A stretch of 22,782 nt of DNA from JANPEZ01 sp031423155 (GTDB lineage Bacteria > Actinomycetota > UBA4738 > HRBIN12): NCBI GenBank assembly GCA_031423155.1, contig JANPEZ010000090.1:1-22782 (forward strand). Reading direction: 5' to 3'. The notes under the pieces were generated by a model that was not told the DNA's origin, did not search any database, and saw only the letters and a list, made by a program, of their open reading frames with translations. Position numbers and translations under genes: made by a program. Shown one piece after another: positions 14,663-21,822 of this stretch; positions within the stretch are counted from its first letter, which is position 1, and every line of letters begins with the position of its first letter.

Positions 14663-15610
14663 ATGAGGGGACTCGCCGCATTCGCCTTGGCCTTGGTCCT
14701 GGGCGTCGCTCAGTCGCCTGTGAGCGCGATCGCGGCGACTGTCCCTGGCACCTCGTGCTCGGTCCTTCCGGCCGACAACGTCTGGAACATGGACGTTTCG
14801 AACCTGCCCGTTCACCCCAAGAGCAGGGCGTGGAAGCGCTCGGCCGGCGCGGGAACCACGTTGCTGCACCCGGACTTCGGGGGAACTCCTTACGGCCTGC
14901 CCTTCGATGTCGTCGCCGGAAGTCACTCGAAGGTCGGCGTCGACTTCCTCTACGCCGATGAGAGCGACCCAGGCCCTTACCCCTTCGACGCCGATACTCA
15001 GATCGAGGGCGGTTCGGACCGGCACGCGTTGATAGTCGACGCCGACGATTGCGTCCTTTACGAGCTCTACGCCGCGAACTGGAATCACGGCAGCCCGAAG
15101 GCCGGCAGTGGCGCCGTCTTCGACCTGGGCTCCAACGCGCTCAGGCCGGCGGGGTGGACGAGCGGGGACGCGGCGGGCCTGCCGATCCTGCCGGGGTTGG
15201 TGCGATTCGACGAGGTTCAGGCCGGCGCGATCGAGCACGCGATCCGCTTCACCGTCGACTGCACCTACGACAAGTACATCTGGCCGGCTCGCCACAAGGC
15301 CGGGACCTCCGATGCGAGTTGTCCGCCGATGGGCGCTCGTTTCCGGCTCCGGGCTTCCTTCGATGACACTGGATTCTCGGCAGACGCGAAGGTCATCATC
15401 GAAGCGATGAAGCACTACGGGATGATCGTCGCCGACAACGGTTCGAACTGGTACTTCCAGGGAACGCAGGACCCGGCCTGGACCGATGGACTCTTGGATC
15501 AGCTCAAGACCATCCCGGCCTCGAGGTTCGTTGCCGTGGACGAGTCCGGCTGCAAGGTGAGCGCCGACTCCGGCGCCTTCGCATACGGACCCGTCTGCCC
15601 GGCGCCCTAG
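14663..15610 (+). CDS. Secreted protein of unknown function
   Basis: 315 aa. Residues 1-25 form a signal peptide (LAAFALALVLGV...SAIAA, cleavage before TVPG). The mature part shows no domain I can name with certainty. Stretches that look conserved are DNVWNMDVSNLPVHP, DRHALIVDADDCVLYELY, LPILPGLVRFDEV, WPARHKAG, MGARFRLRASF and ALIVDADD-like strands; similar secreted actinobacterial proteins exist, as I recall, with no set function. Six Cys in the mature part could form three disulfides. The last four bases (CTAG) are shared with the stop of trpG on the other strand. A long antisense frame covers this gene, but the signal peptide and regular domain-like sequence favour this strand. Confidence 0.85.
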   Translation: MRGLAAFALALVLGVAQSPVSAIAATVPGTSCSVLPADNVWNMDVSNLPVHPKSRAWKRSAGAGTTLLHPDFGGTPYGLPFDVVAGSHSKVGVDFLYADESDPGPYPFDADTQIEGGSDRHALIVDADDCVLYELYAANWNHGSPKAGSGAVFDLGSNALRPAGWTSGDAAGLPILPGLVRFDEVQAGAIEHAIRFTVDCTYDKYIWPARHKAGTSDASCPPMGARFRLRASFDDTGFSADAKVIIEAMKHYGMIVADNGSNWYFQGTQDPAWTDGLLDQLKTIPASRFVAVDESGCKVSADSGAFAYGPVCPAP

Positions 15611-16173
15611 CTCGTCAGAGCCAGGAAGTTCTCGATGATCTTCGGACCCTCGGGCGTGAGGATGCTCTCCGGGTGGAACTGCACGCCGAACCGAGGGAGC
15701 TCTCGGTGCTGGGCGGCCATCACCAGTCCGTCTTCGGTCCAGGCTGTAAGTTCCAACTCGGCGGGAAGGTCGTCGCGCGTCACTACCAATGAGTGGTAGC
15801 GGCCGGCCTCGAAGGGGTTCGAGACTCCCGCCAGGATGCCGGCCCCTTCGTGATGGATCAGCGAAGACTTGCCGTGCACGGGTGTGGCGCGATCCACGCT
15901 GCCACCGCAGGCGACGCCGATGGCCTGATGCCCGAGGCACACACCAAGGACCGGTATCTCGCCGGGCAGTAGAGCGAGCAGTTCGGTGAAGACACCGGCA
16001 TCCTCGGGACGGCCCGGACCGGGGGACAGCAGAACGGCTTCAGGCGCCTTCGCGACCAGGGCCTCTGCCGTCGAGGCGTCGCTCTTCACGACCTCGGTTC
16101 GCCGCCCGAGACTCTCGATCAGTTGCACCAGGTTGTAGGTGAACGAGTCGTAGTGATCGACGACCAGGATCAT
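15607..16173 (-). CDS. trpG: Anthranilate synthase component II (glutamine amidotransferase)
   Basis: Supplies ammonia from glutamine to TrpE for anthranilate formation. 188 aa, one class I amidotransferase domain. The triad is C79 (GVCLGHQ), H167 and E169 (FHPES); SPGPGRPEDAG forms the oxyanion region. ATG overlaps the trpE stop (ATGA) and GGAGGA lies upstream, so the two subunits are coupled. It could also serve p-aminobenzoate synthase, as in Bacillus, but the pairing with a true TrpE and a trp attenuator favours tryptophan synthesis. No trpD, C, B or A is in the window. Confidence 0.95.
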   Translation of the reverse strand: MILVVDHYDSFTYNLVQLIESLGRRTEVVKSDASTAEALVAKAPEAVLLSPGPGRPEDAGVFTELLALLPGEIPVLGVCLGHQAIGVACGGSVDRATPVHGKSSLIHHEGAGILAGVSNPFEAGRYHSLVVTRDDLPAELELTAWTEDGLVMAAQHRELPRFGVQFHPESILTPEGPKIIENFLALTS

Positions 16174-17672
16174 GGAAGGTCCTCCTCGGCGTCGAGACTA
16201 GCGGGGGAGACGGCGGGGATGAGTGCGGCGGCCTTCGCCTTCGTCTCTCGAAGTTCGGTCTCGGGGTCGGAATCGGCCACGACCCCGGCACCCGTCTGTA
16301 CATGCGCCTGCCCCGACGTCACCACCGCGGTGCGGATGGTGATGCAGAAGTCCAGGTCGCCGGCGAAGGTCAGGTACCCCACCGCTCCGGCGTAGGGTCC
16401 CCGGGCGTCCGGCTCAGCCCCGGCGATCAACTCCATGGCGCGGTGCTTGGGGGCGCCCGTCACCGTCCCGGCAGGGAACGTGACCGCCAGCGCGTCGAGA
16501 GCGTCGTGCTCCTCGGCGAGTTCTCCTTCCACTGTGCTGACGATGTGCATCACCTTGGTGAACCGCTCGACCTCCATAAGTTCGGTGGGTTCGACCGTTC
16601 CGGGAACGCAGACTCGACCGAGGTCGTTGCGGGCCAGGTCGACCAGCATCGCGTGTTCGGCCCGCTCCTTCGGATCGGCGAGCAGTTCGTGTTCCAGGAG
16701 GCGGTCGGCTGCCTCGGAAGCACCTCTTGGCCGCGTGCCCGCGATCGGGCGAGTCGTGACCCTGCGGCCCTCCACGCGAACCAGGGGTTCGGGAGAGGAA
16801 CCGGCAAGTTCCATCCCCAGCATCCGCACGTAGAACATATACGGCGCTGGGTTGCTGACCCGCAGCCGTCTGTAGATCGGGAAGCCGCCTTCGGGGGCCG
16901 GGAAGCTCACCCGGCGAGAGGGCACCGCCTGGAAGATGTCCCCGGCAAGGATGTGCTCTTTGAACTCGGCGACTATCTCGCGGTAGCGCGAGTCATCCAT
17001 GTTGGTCGTGCCGCCGCCGACAGCGGCGGTATCCGCCATCGGCTCCAAGGCCGGAAGCACCGCCGAGTCGATGCGCTCCGCGAGTTCATGCAGAGCCTCG
17101 ACGCCTTCGTCGTAGCCTCCAGCCGGAACGTGCGCAACGAGCAGGAGCCTCTGCTTCCAGTGGTCGAAGACGACGGCTCTGTCGATCACCAGAAGTCCGA
17201 TCGGAGGGCAGGGGGCGCTCGCCGGGTCGGGAGCCGCGTGACCGTCCAGCAGTTCGGCGGCCTCGTAGGACAGGTACCCCATGAGTCCACCGGTGAGTGA
17301 GGGGAGTTCGGGCAGCCGCGGACCCCGCAGGCCGCGCGCGATAGAAGCTAGTGACTCGCGAGCGCCGGCGGCATCGGGGATCGCAGGAAGTGGGAAGCCT
17401 CGTCGGGCAAGTCCTTCGAAACGTACTCCGGCGCCGTCTACGACGACCGTCGCGGCCGGATCGCCGGCAACGAAGGAGTAGCGACCCCAACGCTCCGAGC
17501 GCTCAACGGATTCGAGCAAGATGCCCGGACCCTCTCCAGCCAGGGTCGGGAAAAGGCCCACGGGGGTCGAGACGTCGGCGAGTAGCTCGGCCCAGACCGG
17601 CACCAGGGCCCACTCGCGCGCCAGCGCATCGAAGGAAGCTCTATCCGGATGTACCGACAGACGTTTCGCCAC
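16170..17672 (-). CDS. trpE: Anthranilate synthase component I
   Basis: Makes anthranilate from chorismate and ammonia, the first step of tryptophan synthesis. 500 aa from GTG 17672. The start is chosen because AAAGGAGGG (17684-17676) lies just before it; a TTG 27 bases upstream lies before the binding site. N-terminal Trp-feedback motif LLESVE and NPAPYMFYV are present, which mark TrpE rather than PabB. The catalytic core shows PIAGTRPRG, HAMLVDLARNDLGRV, FPAGTVTGAPKHRAMELI and TGAGVVADSDPE. Both feedback inhibition and the attenuator upstream would tie activity to tryptophan. Confidence 0.96.
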   Translation of the reverse strand: MAKRLSVHPDRASFDALAREWALVPVWAELLADVSTPVGLFPTLAGEGPGILLESVERSERWGRYSFVAGDPAATVVVDGAGVRFEGLARRGFPLPAIPDAAGARESLASIARGLRGPRLPELPSLTGGLMGYLSYEAAELLDGHAAPDPASAPCPPIGLLVIDRAVVFDHWKQRLLLVAHVPAGGYDEGVEALHELAERIDSAVLPALEPMADTAAVGGGTTNMDDSRYREIVAEFKEHILAGDIFQAVPSRRVSFPAPEGGFPIYRRLRVSNPAPYMFYVRMLGMELAGSSPEPLVRVEGRRVTTRPIAGTRPRGASEAADRLLEHELLADPKERAEHAMLVDLARNDLGRVCVPGTVEPTELMEVERFTKVMHIVSTVEGELAEEHDALDALAVTFPAGTVTGAPKHRAMELIAGAEPDARGPYAGAVGYLTFAGDLDFCITIRTAVVTSGQAHVQTGAGVVADSDPETELRETKAKAAALIPAVSPASLDAEEDLP

Positions 17673-17675
17673 GTT

Positions 17676-17684
17676 CCCTCCTTT
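17676..17684 (-). promoter_or_regulatory. Ribosome binding site that fixes the trpE start
   Basis: Minus-strand AAAGGAGGG ends 3 nt before GTG 17672 (4-5 nt from the GGAGG core). An upstream in-frame TTG would place this site inside the coding region. Confidence 0.8.
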
Positions 17685-17704
17685 CGCGGTCTCGACCAAG
17701 ACGA

Positions 17705-17729
17705 AGCCCCGGACTTCGTGCCCGGGGCT
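17705..17729 (-). terminator. trp attenuator terminator hairpin
   Basis: On the minus strand AGCCCCGG (17729-17722) pairs perfectly with CCGGGGCT (17712-17705) around a 9-nt loop, followed by a short T-rich run TCGTCTT. It lies between the leader peptide stop (17755) and the trpE ribosome binding site. The loop also holds ACGAAG, which could pair with CTTCGT just after the stem, a possible competing fold. The T-run is weak, which is common in high-GC bacteria. Confidence 0.75.
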
Positions 17730-17754
17730 CGGAGATCCGCGATCTGGCTGGGTT

Positions 17755-17823
17755 CTAGTCGCGCGAGCGAACCGGACTTGTGCAATCCCCGCGCCAGACC
17801 CAGCTCATCGCATGAACCATCAT
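17755..17823 (-). CDS. trpL: trp leader peptide (22 codons)
   Basis: The frame starts with two ATG codons at 17823 and includes M-S-W-V-W-R-G-D, so two of three neighbouring codons are TGG. It ends with TAG at 17755. It would sense charged tRNA-Trp: stalling at the Trp codons frees downstream RNA. The Trp-codon stretch (GCTGGGT, 17804-17798) can pair with ACCCAGC (17753-17747) right after the stop, as strand 1 and strand 2 of classic attenuators. The first ATG lies 7 nt after the -10 and has no ribosome binding site, so it is probably leaderless. A later ATG at 17808 is also possible. Confidence 0.75.
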   Translation of the reverse strand: MMVHAMSWVWRGDCTSPVRSRD

Positions 17824-17830
17824 GGCCGCG

Positions 17831-17860
17831 ATTGTGGCGATTCGGCCCCTGCCGCGTCAA
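17831..17860 (-). promoter_or_regulatory. Promoter of the trp leader-trpE-trpG operon
   Basis: Minus-strand TTGACG (17860-17855), 18-nt spacer, CACAAT (17836-17831). This is the best sigma-70-type promoter in the window. The expected start lies at about 17823, on the first ATG of the leader peptide. Confidence 0.7.
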
Positions 17861-18009
17861 CGCCTGTCCTGCATCCAAGGGAGGTTCGTGCCTGGAGGAC
17901 ATGTGGAAGGCTCGGATCACGACCTCAGGAAAGCCCCGTCAAGATCGATGGCGTCGGCATCGGTCGCGTCTGATAGCTTCCCGATGCGGGAACGACGTCC
18001 CGCTGAAAC
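17861..18009. other. Divergent intergenic region between trp leader and secreted propeller gene
   Basis: The gap between trpE (17672) and the plus-strand gene at 18026 is 353 nt. Its left part is the trp leader and promoter. The right part holds a possible plus-strand -10 (TAGCTT, 17974-17979) and an in-frame ATG at 17984 that could be an alternative leaderless start. I see no further gene, repeat or terminator in it. Confidence 0.5.
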
Positions 18010-18015
18010 GGAGGG
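18010..18015 (+). promoter_or_regulatory. Ribosome binding site favouring ATG 18026
   Basis: GGAGGG lies 10 nt before ATG 18026, which opens directly into a signal peptide. This supports 18026 over the upstream in-frame ATG at 17984. Confidence 0.6.
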
Positions 18016-18025
18016 AAAGCCGCCG

Positions 18026-19669
18026 ATGCCAGCCGGTACCCGCAACGCCCTGGCCGCGCTGGCCGTCCTCCTGGCCGCTGCTGGCCCGGCCGTTGCGCCT
18101 GTGTCTGCGATCGCGGCTTCACCGAGGGTTCGCACCGCCGGCATCGCGGCCGACCCGGTCCCCTTTCCGGTGGACCCCGCGTCCCGCCGAGTGAACCTGT
18201 CCCTCGTCCCTGTTTCGCGGTTGAACCTCTCCAAGATGCGGACGGGTGGCGTCGCTGACGCCTCGGCCCTGCGGGCGGTCGGGCCGCGCTCGCCCGTGAT
18301 CGAGACCGGCTTCGACGGCGTCAGCGACGGCGCCTCCGGACCCATCACCTCTCCGGCCGATCCAACCGGGGCGCTCGGCGTCGACCACGTCTTCGCCGCG
18401 ACCAACGTCGACGCGGCCGTCTACGACCGCAGCGGTGCCGAGCTGGTCTCGCCCCAGCGGCTGAAGAGCATCGCCGGTCTGGGCTCGGCCTACGATGACA
18501 CCGACCCCAAGATCGTCTTCGATCCGTCCGACGGCGGCTGGTTCGTGTTGACCTTCATCGCGTACACCAACACTCAGGTCAAGATCGTGATCGTGACCAG
18601 CCCCGAGTCGACCATCGACACCCCGGGAACCTGGTGTTCGCTGATCCTCAACGGGGACCAGGTTGCCGGAGACGGGGCGCAGTTCTCCGACTACCCGACG
18701 ATCGGCTTCAGCGGCGACCGAGTCGCGGTGGCGACCAACAACTTCAACTGGGCCGGCACGGCTTTCGATTACACCCAGGTCATCTCAGTGAGGAAATCGC
18801 AGCTCTACGATCCGACGTGCTCGTCTCCGGTCGCGCTCAAGGTCTTCGCCGGGAACCAGACCGACAACCCGGACGGGAGTAAGGGCTTCACGCTTCAGCC
18901 CGTCGTGCCCGTGGGTTCCGGCGCGTCCTCTCCCACTCAGTTCTTCACCTCGTTCCAGAAGGACCGGGGGAGGGGTCGAGTGATCCTCTGGCGGCTCAGG
19001 GATTCGGCCGGCGGCTTGAAACTCACGAACGCCGAGATCGGGGTCGGCAAGGTCGGCTACGCGCCGTGGGGGCTTCAGGCCGGCGGTTCGGCGACTCAGT
19101 CGAACACCTGGTGGGATACAGGGGATCTGCGACTGATCAACGCCGTCTTCGACACCGACACCGGTCGGATCTACTCGGCGAACTCTGTCAGGCACAACTT
19201 CGCTCCGAGCGGGTATCTGGAATCGGCGGTGCGCTGGTACGAGATAGATCCGGCGGCGACCCTGGCGAACTCGACCGTCACGCGCAAGGGTTTCGTCGGT
19301 GAGAGCGGCTCCGACGCGGCGTGGCCCTCCGTCGCGACCGATTCCGAAGGGGTCTTGTACGTCACCTTCGCTCAGGCGAGCTTGAACAACGGGCAGTATC
19401 TGTCGATGCGGGCCGCGACCATCCCGGTTGGCAGCAGCGCGGCTACTCCGATCCTGGTCAAAGCCGGCGAGGCGCGTTACGAGTTCAGCTCAGGACCCGA
19501 GCGCTGGGGGGACTACACCGCGATCACACGAGATCCCGTCGACGGGACGAAGATGGCGGCCTTCGGCGCCTACTCGATCGATGACAACTCCTCGGGAGGC
19601 CCCTGCTTCGCGGCGGCGACCACCTGCCGTTGGCAACAATGGATCCAGTTCCTTAGCGACACCCCCTAG
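18026..19669 (+). CDS. Secreted beta-propeller-like protein of unknown function
   Basis: 547 aa from ATG 18026. Signal peptide 1-31 (ALAALAVLLAAAGPAVAPV, SAIAA, cleavage before SPRV). The mature protein has repeated strand patterns of sialidase-like propellers, such as DPKIVFDPSDGGWFVL, SDYPTIGFSGDRVAV, AWPSVATDSEGVLYVTF and RWGDYTAITRDPVDG. I cannot place catalytic residues, so no enzyme activity is claimed. It is rich in Asn, Thr, Ser and aromatic residues, as is usual for exported proteins. The frame is open upstream to 17822 but that part overlaps the trp promoter and lacks export features. It is transcribed away from trpE. Confidence 0.82.
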   Translation: MPAGTRNALAALAVLLAAAGPAVAPVSAIAASPRVRTAGIAADPVPFPVDPASRRVNLSLVPVSRLNLSKMRTGGVADASALRAVGPRSPVIETGFDGVSDGASGPITSPADPTGALGVDHVFAATNVDAAVYDRSGAELVSPQRLKSIAGLGSAYDDTDPKIVFDPSDGGWFVLTFIAYTNTQVKIVIVTSPESTIDTPGTWCSLILNGDQVAGDGAQFSDYPTIGFSGDRVAVATNNFNWAGTAFDYTQVISVRKSQLYDPTCSSPVALKVFAGNQTDNPDGSKGFTLQPVVPVGSGASSPTQFFTSFQKDRGRGRVILWRLRDSAGGLKLTNAEIGVGKVGYAPWGLQAGGSATQSNTWWDTGDLRLINAVFDTDTGRIYSANSVRHNFAPSGYLESAVRWYEIDPAATLANSTVTRKGFVGESGSDAAWPSVATDSEGVLYVTFAQASLNNGQYLSMRAATIPVGSSAATPILVKAGEARYEFSSGPERWGDYTAITRDPVDGTKMAAFGAYSIDDNSSGGPCFAAATTCRWQQWIQFLSDTP

Positions 19670-19682
19670 GCCGGCCAGGGGG
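19662..19682 (+). terminator. GC-rich hairpin over the stop codon of the propeller gene
   Basis: CCCCCT (19662-19667) and AGGGGG (19677-19682) flank a 9-nt loop, beginning just before the TAG. No T-tract follows, so it would be an unusual or Rho-assisted end; it may instead only protect the mRNA end. Confidence 0.35.
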
Positions 19683-19713
19683 CAGTCGCTCACGGGCACG
19701 TCCGCCGTGCCGG

Positions 19714-19719
19714 TATCCT
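19714..19719 (+). promoter_or_regulatory. -10-like hexamer TATCCT for proS
   Basis: TATCCT ends 9 nt before ATG 19729, giving at most a 2-3 nt leader. No ribosome binding site is visible. Confidence 0.45.
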
Positions 19720-19728
19720 TCTGCACCT

Positions 19729-21435
19729 ATGCGGCTGTCTCGACTGTTCGCGCGCACCCTCCGGGAGGATCCGGCCGAGGCCGAGGCTCCCTCTCACAGG
19801 CTGCTCCTGCGCGCCGCGTTCGTGCGCAAGCTGATGGCCGGCGTGTATACGACGATGCCGCTCGGCATGCGCACGATGCACAAGATCGAGGCCATCGTCC
19901 GTCGGGAGATGGATGGCGCAGGTGCGCAAGAGCTGCGGGTTCCGATCACCCTGCCCGCCGAACCGTGGAAGCGCACGGGTCGCTGGGATGCCTACGGCGA
20001 GGAGCTCTTCCGGCTTCAAGATCGCCACGGGCGCGACATGCTGCTCGGGCCTACGCACGAAGAGGTCATGGCCGAACTCGTCGAGGTTGAGTTCCCTTCG
20101 TACAAGGATCTTCCCGTCAACGTCTATCAGATCGAGTGGAAGTACCGCGATGAGCTGCGCCCCCGTTACGGGCTGCTGCGCGGGCGTGAGTTCCTGATGA
20201 AGGACGCCTACTCCTTCGACCGCGACGAGGACGGGATGCGCGAGTCCTATCGGATCATGTACGAGGCCTACGAGCGGGTCTTCGACCGCTGCGGGCTCGA
20301 CTACGTGATCGTCGAGGCCGACCCCGGCACCATCGGCGGTGGAGTCAACCACGAATTCATGGCTCTGGCCGACGTCGGCGAGGACCTGTTCGTGCGGTGC
20401 GAGAACGGGGACTACATGGCCGACACCGAGGCCGCGACCCCCCAGGCTCCTCCGGCCGTGGACCCGGGCTCAGCGCCGATGATCGAGGTAGCGACTCCCG
20501 GCGCCGCGACGATAGAGGCCGTAGCTGCCCAGCTCGGCATCAGCGCCGAAACGACTCTCAAGACCATGATGTACAAGGCGGGAGAGCAGATCGTCGTCGT
20601 CCTGGTTCCCGGCGACCGGGAGGTCAACGAGAAGAAGTTGGGCCGCTTGTATTTCCCGACCCGCGTGGAGCGCTTCGAGGAGGCCGATTTCGCACAGCGC
20701 GGCTTCGCCAAGGGCTTCGTCGGACCTCAGGGGTTGGGTGATGAGGTCACGGTTCTGGCCGATCATTCCGTCAGAGGTGGCGCCGATTGGGTCACCGGCG
20801 CGAACCGCGAGGACCTTCACGTCACCGGTGCCAACGTGGTCCGTGACTTCCGAGTCGATCGCTACGAGGACCTGGCTCAGATCCGTGAGGGAGACCGCTG
20901 TCCCAGCGACGGAGGCGAACTGCAGATCGGCCGCTCGATCGTGGTCGGCCACATCTACCAACTGGGTCTGAAGTACTCCCAGCCGCTCGAAGCCAACTAT
21001 CTGGACGAGGACGGCACGCAGAAGCTCTATGTGATGGGCAGCTACGGCATCGGTATCTCCAGGATCATGGCCGCGGTGGCCGAGCAGTTCCACGACGAGG
21101 ACGGCCTCAAGTGGCCTAAGGCCCTTGCGCCGTACGAGGTTGCAGTGATCCTGGCCAATCTGGACGACGAGAAGGTGACGGCGGAGGCGGAACGCATCTA
21201 CGCCGATCTGCAAGCCAGGGGCGTCGAGTCGGTCCTGGACGATCGCAGCGACCGCGCGGGGGTCAAGTTCGCCGACGCGGATCTGATCGGCTACCCCGTG
21301 CAGGTGACCGTGGGCAAGCGCGGGATCGAAGCCGGAACGGTCGACCTGAAGCTGCGGGCCACCGGTGAGCGCAGCACGGCCCCGATCGGGGCCGCCGTCG
21401 ATGCGGCGATCGCCCTGCTCGCGGCGGCTCCCTAG
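19729..21435 (+). CDS. proS: Prolyl-tRNA synthetase, bacterial type with editing domain
   Basis: Charges tRNA-Pro and clears mischarged Ala-tRNA-Pro. 568 aa, the usual length for the bacterial form. Class II motif 2 with YRDELRPRYGLLRGREFLMK at about 140-160, preceded by LLGPTHEEVM; motif 3 GSYGIGISRIMAA near 437-449. Between them (about 224-400) lies the YbaK-like insertion domain, with LKTMMYKAGEQIVVVLVPGD and the Lys expected for editing. The C-terminal anticodon-binding domain has APYEVAVILANLDD and GVESVLDDRSDRAGVKFADADLIG. The sequence is complete. Confidence 0.97.
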   Translation: MRLSRLFARTLREDPAEAEAPSHRLLLRAAFVRKLMAGVYTTMPLGMRTMHKIEAIVRREMDGAGAQELRVPITLPAEPWKRTGRWDAYGEELFRLQDRHGRDMLLGPTHEEVMAELVEVEFPSYKDLPVNVYQIEWKYRDELRPRYGLLRGREFLMKDAYSFDRDEDGMRESYRIMYEAYERVFDRCGLDYVIVEADPGTIGGGVNHEFMALADVGEDLFVRCENGDYMADTEAATPQAPPAVDPGSAPMIEVATPGAATIEAVAAQLGISAETTLKTMMYKAGEQIVVVLVPGDREVNEKKLGRLYFPTRVERFEEADFAQRGFAKGFVGPQGLGDEVTVLADHSVRGGADWVTGANREDLHVTGANVVRDFRVDRYEDLAQIREGDRCPSDGGELQIGRSIVVGHIYQLGLKYSQPLEANYLDEDGTQKLYVMGSYGIGISRIMAAVAEQFHDEDGLKWPKALAPYEVAVILANLDDEKVTAEAERIYADLQARGVESVLDDRSDRAGVKFADADLIGYPVQVTVGKRGIEAGTVDLKLRATGERSTAPIGAAVDAAIALLAAAP

Positions 21436-21441
21436 CGGCTA

Positions 21442-21447
21442 TAGGCT
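21442..21447 (+). promoter_or_regulatory. -10-like hexamer TAGGCT for the 92-aa gene
   Basis: TAGGCT is followed by GCCGCC and ATG 21454, again a 6-nt spacing. The overlapping TATAGG at 21440 is an alternative register. Confidence 0.4.
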
Positions 21448-21453
21448 GCCGCC

Positions 21454-21732
21454 ATGAAGGGCACGCCTCCTCGCCTGCGTGAGTTCGTCAAGATGCGCCC
21501 TGAGACAGAGGCCGTGATCCAGCACGTCGGCCTGGATACCTGGGACGTCCTGCTCGTCGACGTGGACGGCATCTGGATCCGGGAAGAGTTCGGATCCGAG
21601 GAGGCCGCCCGCGCTGCCTGCTCATCCTTGGGCGTGCGTTGCCACTCAGGCTGGGACGAGGCCCGGATCTCGCGCCGGATGAACTCGCGAGACCACTGGG
21701 GCAACCCCGGAGGCCAGCGCCGGGCCCTGTAG
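21454..21732 (+). CDS. Small conserved protein of unknown function
   Basis: 92 aa, no signal peptide or membrane helix. Two parts are visible: an N-terminal strand-rich half (TWDVLLVDVDGIWIREEFGSEEAA) and a polar C-terminus ending DHWGNPGGQRRAL. Short proteins with a very similar C-terminus are, from memory, found in other actinobacteria near this locus. It sits between proS and the rimP-nusA promoter. No function is assigned. The likely start at 21454 fits the -10 just upstream. Confidence 0.75.
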   Translation: MKGTPPRLREFVKMRPETEAVIQHVGLDTWDVLLVDVDGIWIREEFGSEEAARAACSSLGVRCHSGWDEARISRRMNSRDHWGNPGGQRRAL

Positions 21733-21758
21733 GCACGGGCCGGAACGGATAGAGCGGC

Positions 21759-21764
21759 TATACT
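21759..21764 (+). promoter_or_regulatory. -10 hexamer TATACT of the rimP-nusA operon
   Basis: TATACT matches the consensus at five of six positions. The expected start is near 21771, inside the palindrome CCCGTACGGG (21768-21777). This leaves a leader of about 72 nt before rimP. Confidence 0.6.
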
Positions 21765-21795
21765 GGGCCCGTACGGGAATCGATACACGCCTTGG

Positions 21796-21822
21796 AAGTG
21801 GGCTCGCGCCCACTTTCTTTTT
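21796..21822 (+). terminator. Intrinsic terminator/attenuator in the rimP-nusA leader
   Basis: AAGTGGGC (21796-21803) and GCCCACTT (21808-21815) form a perfect 8-bp stem with a TCGC loop, followed by TCTTTTT. It lies downstream of the -10 at 21759 and upstream of rimP, so it would cut transcripts of the operon itself. In Bacillus subtilis the rimP-nusA leader holds a NusA-dependent terminator that lets NusA limit its own synthesis; the same logic is inferred here. It could also end transcripts from the small gene upstream. Confidence 0.8.

Noticed and set aside
14297..15940. Long open frame of 547 codons on the minus strand across ispG, the secreted gene and trpG
   Set aside because: It is antisense to three well-supported genes, is rich in Arg, Pro and Gly as GC-rich shadow frames are, and has no recognisable domain or ribosome binding site.
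17822..18025. N-terminal extension of the secreted propeller protein to 17822
   Set aside because: It would cover the trp promoter, has no export signal at its start, and the signal peptide with a GGAGGG site begins at 18026. ATG 17984 stays possible but less likely.
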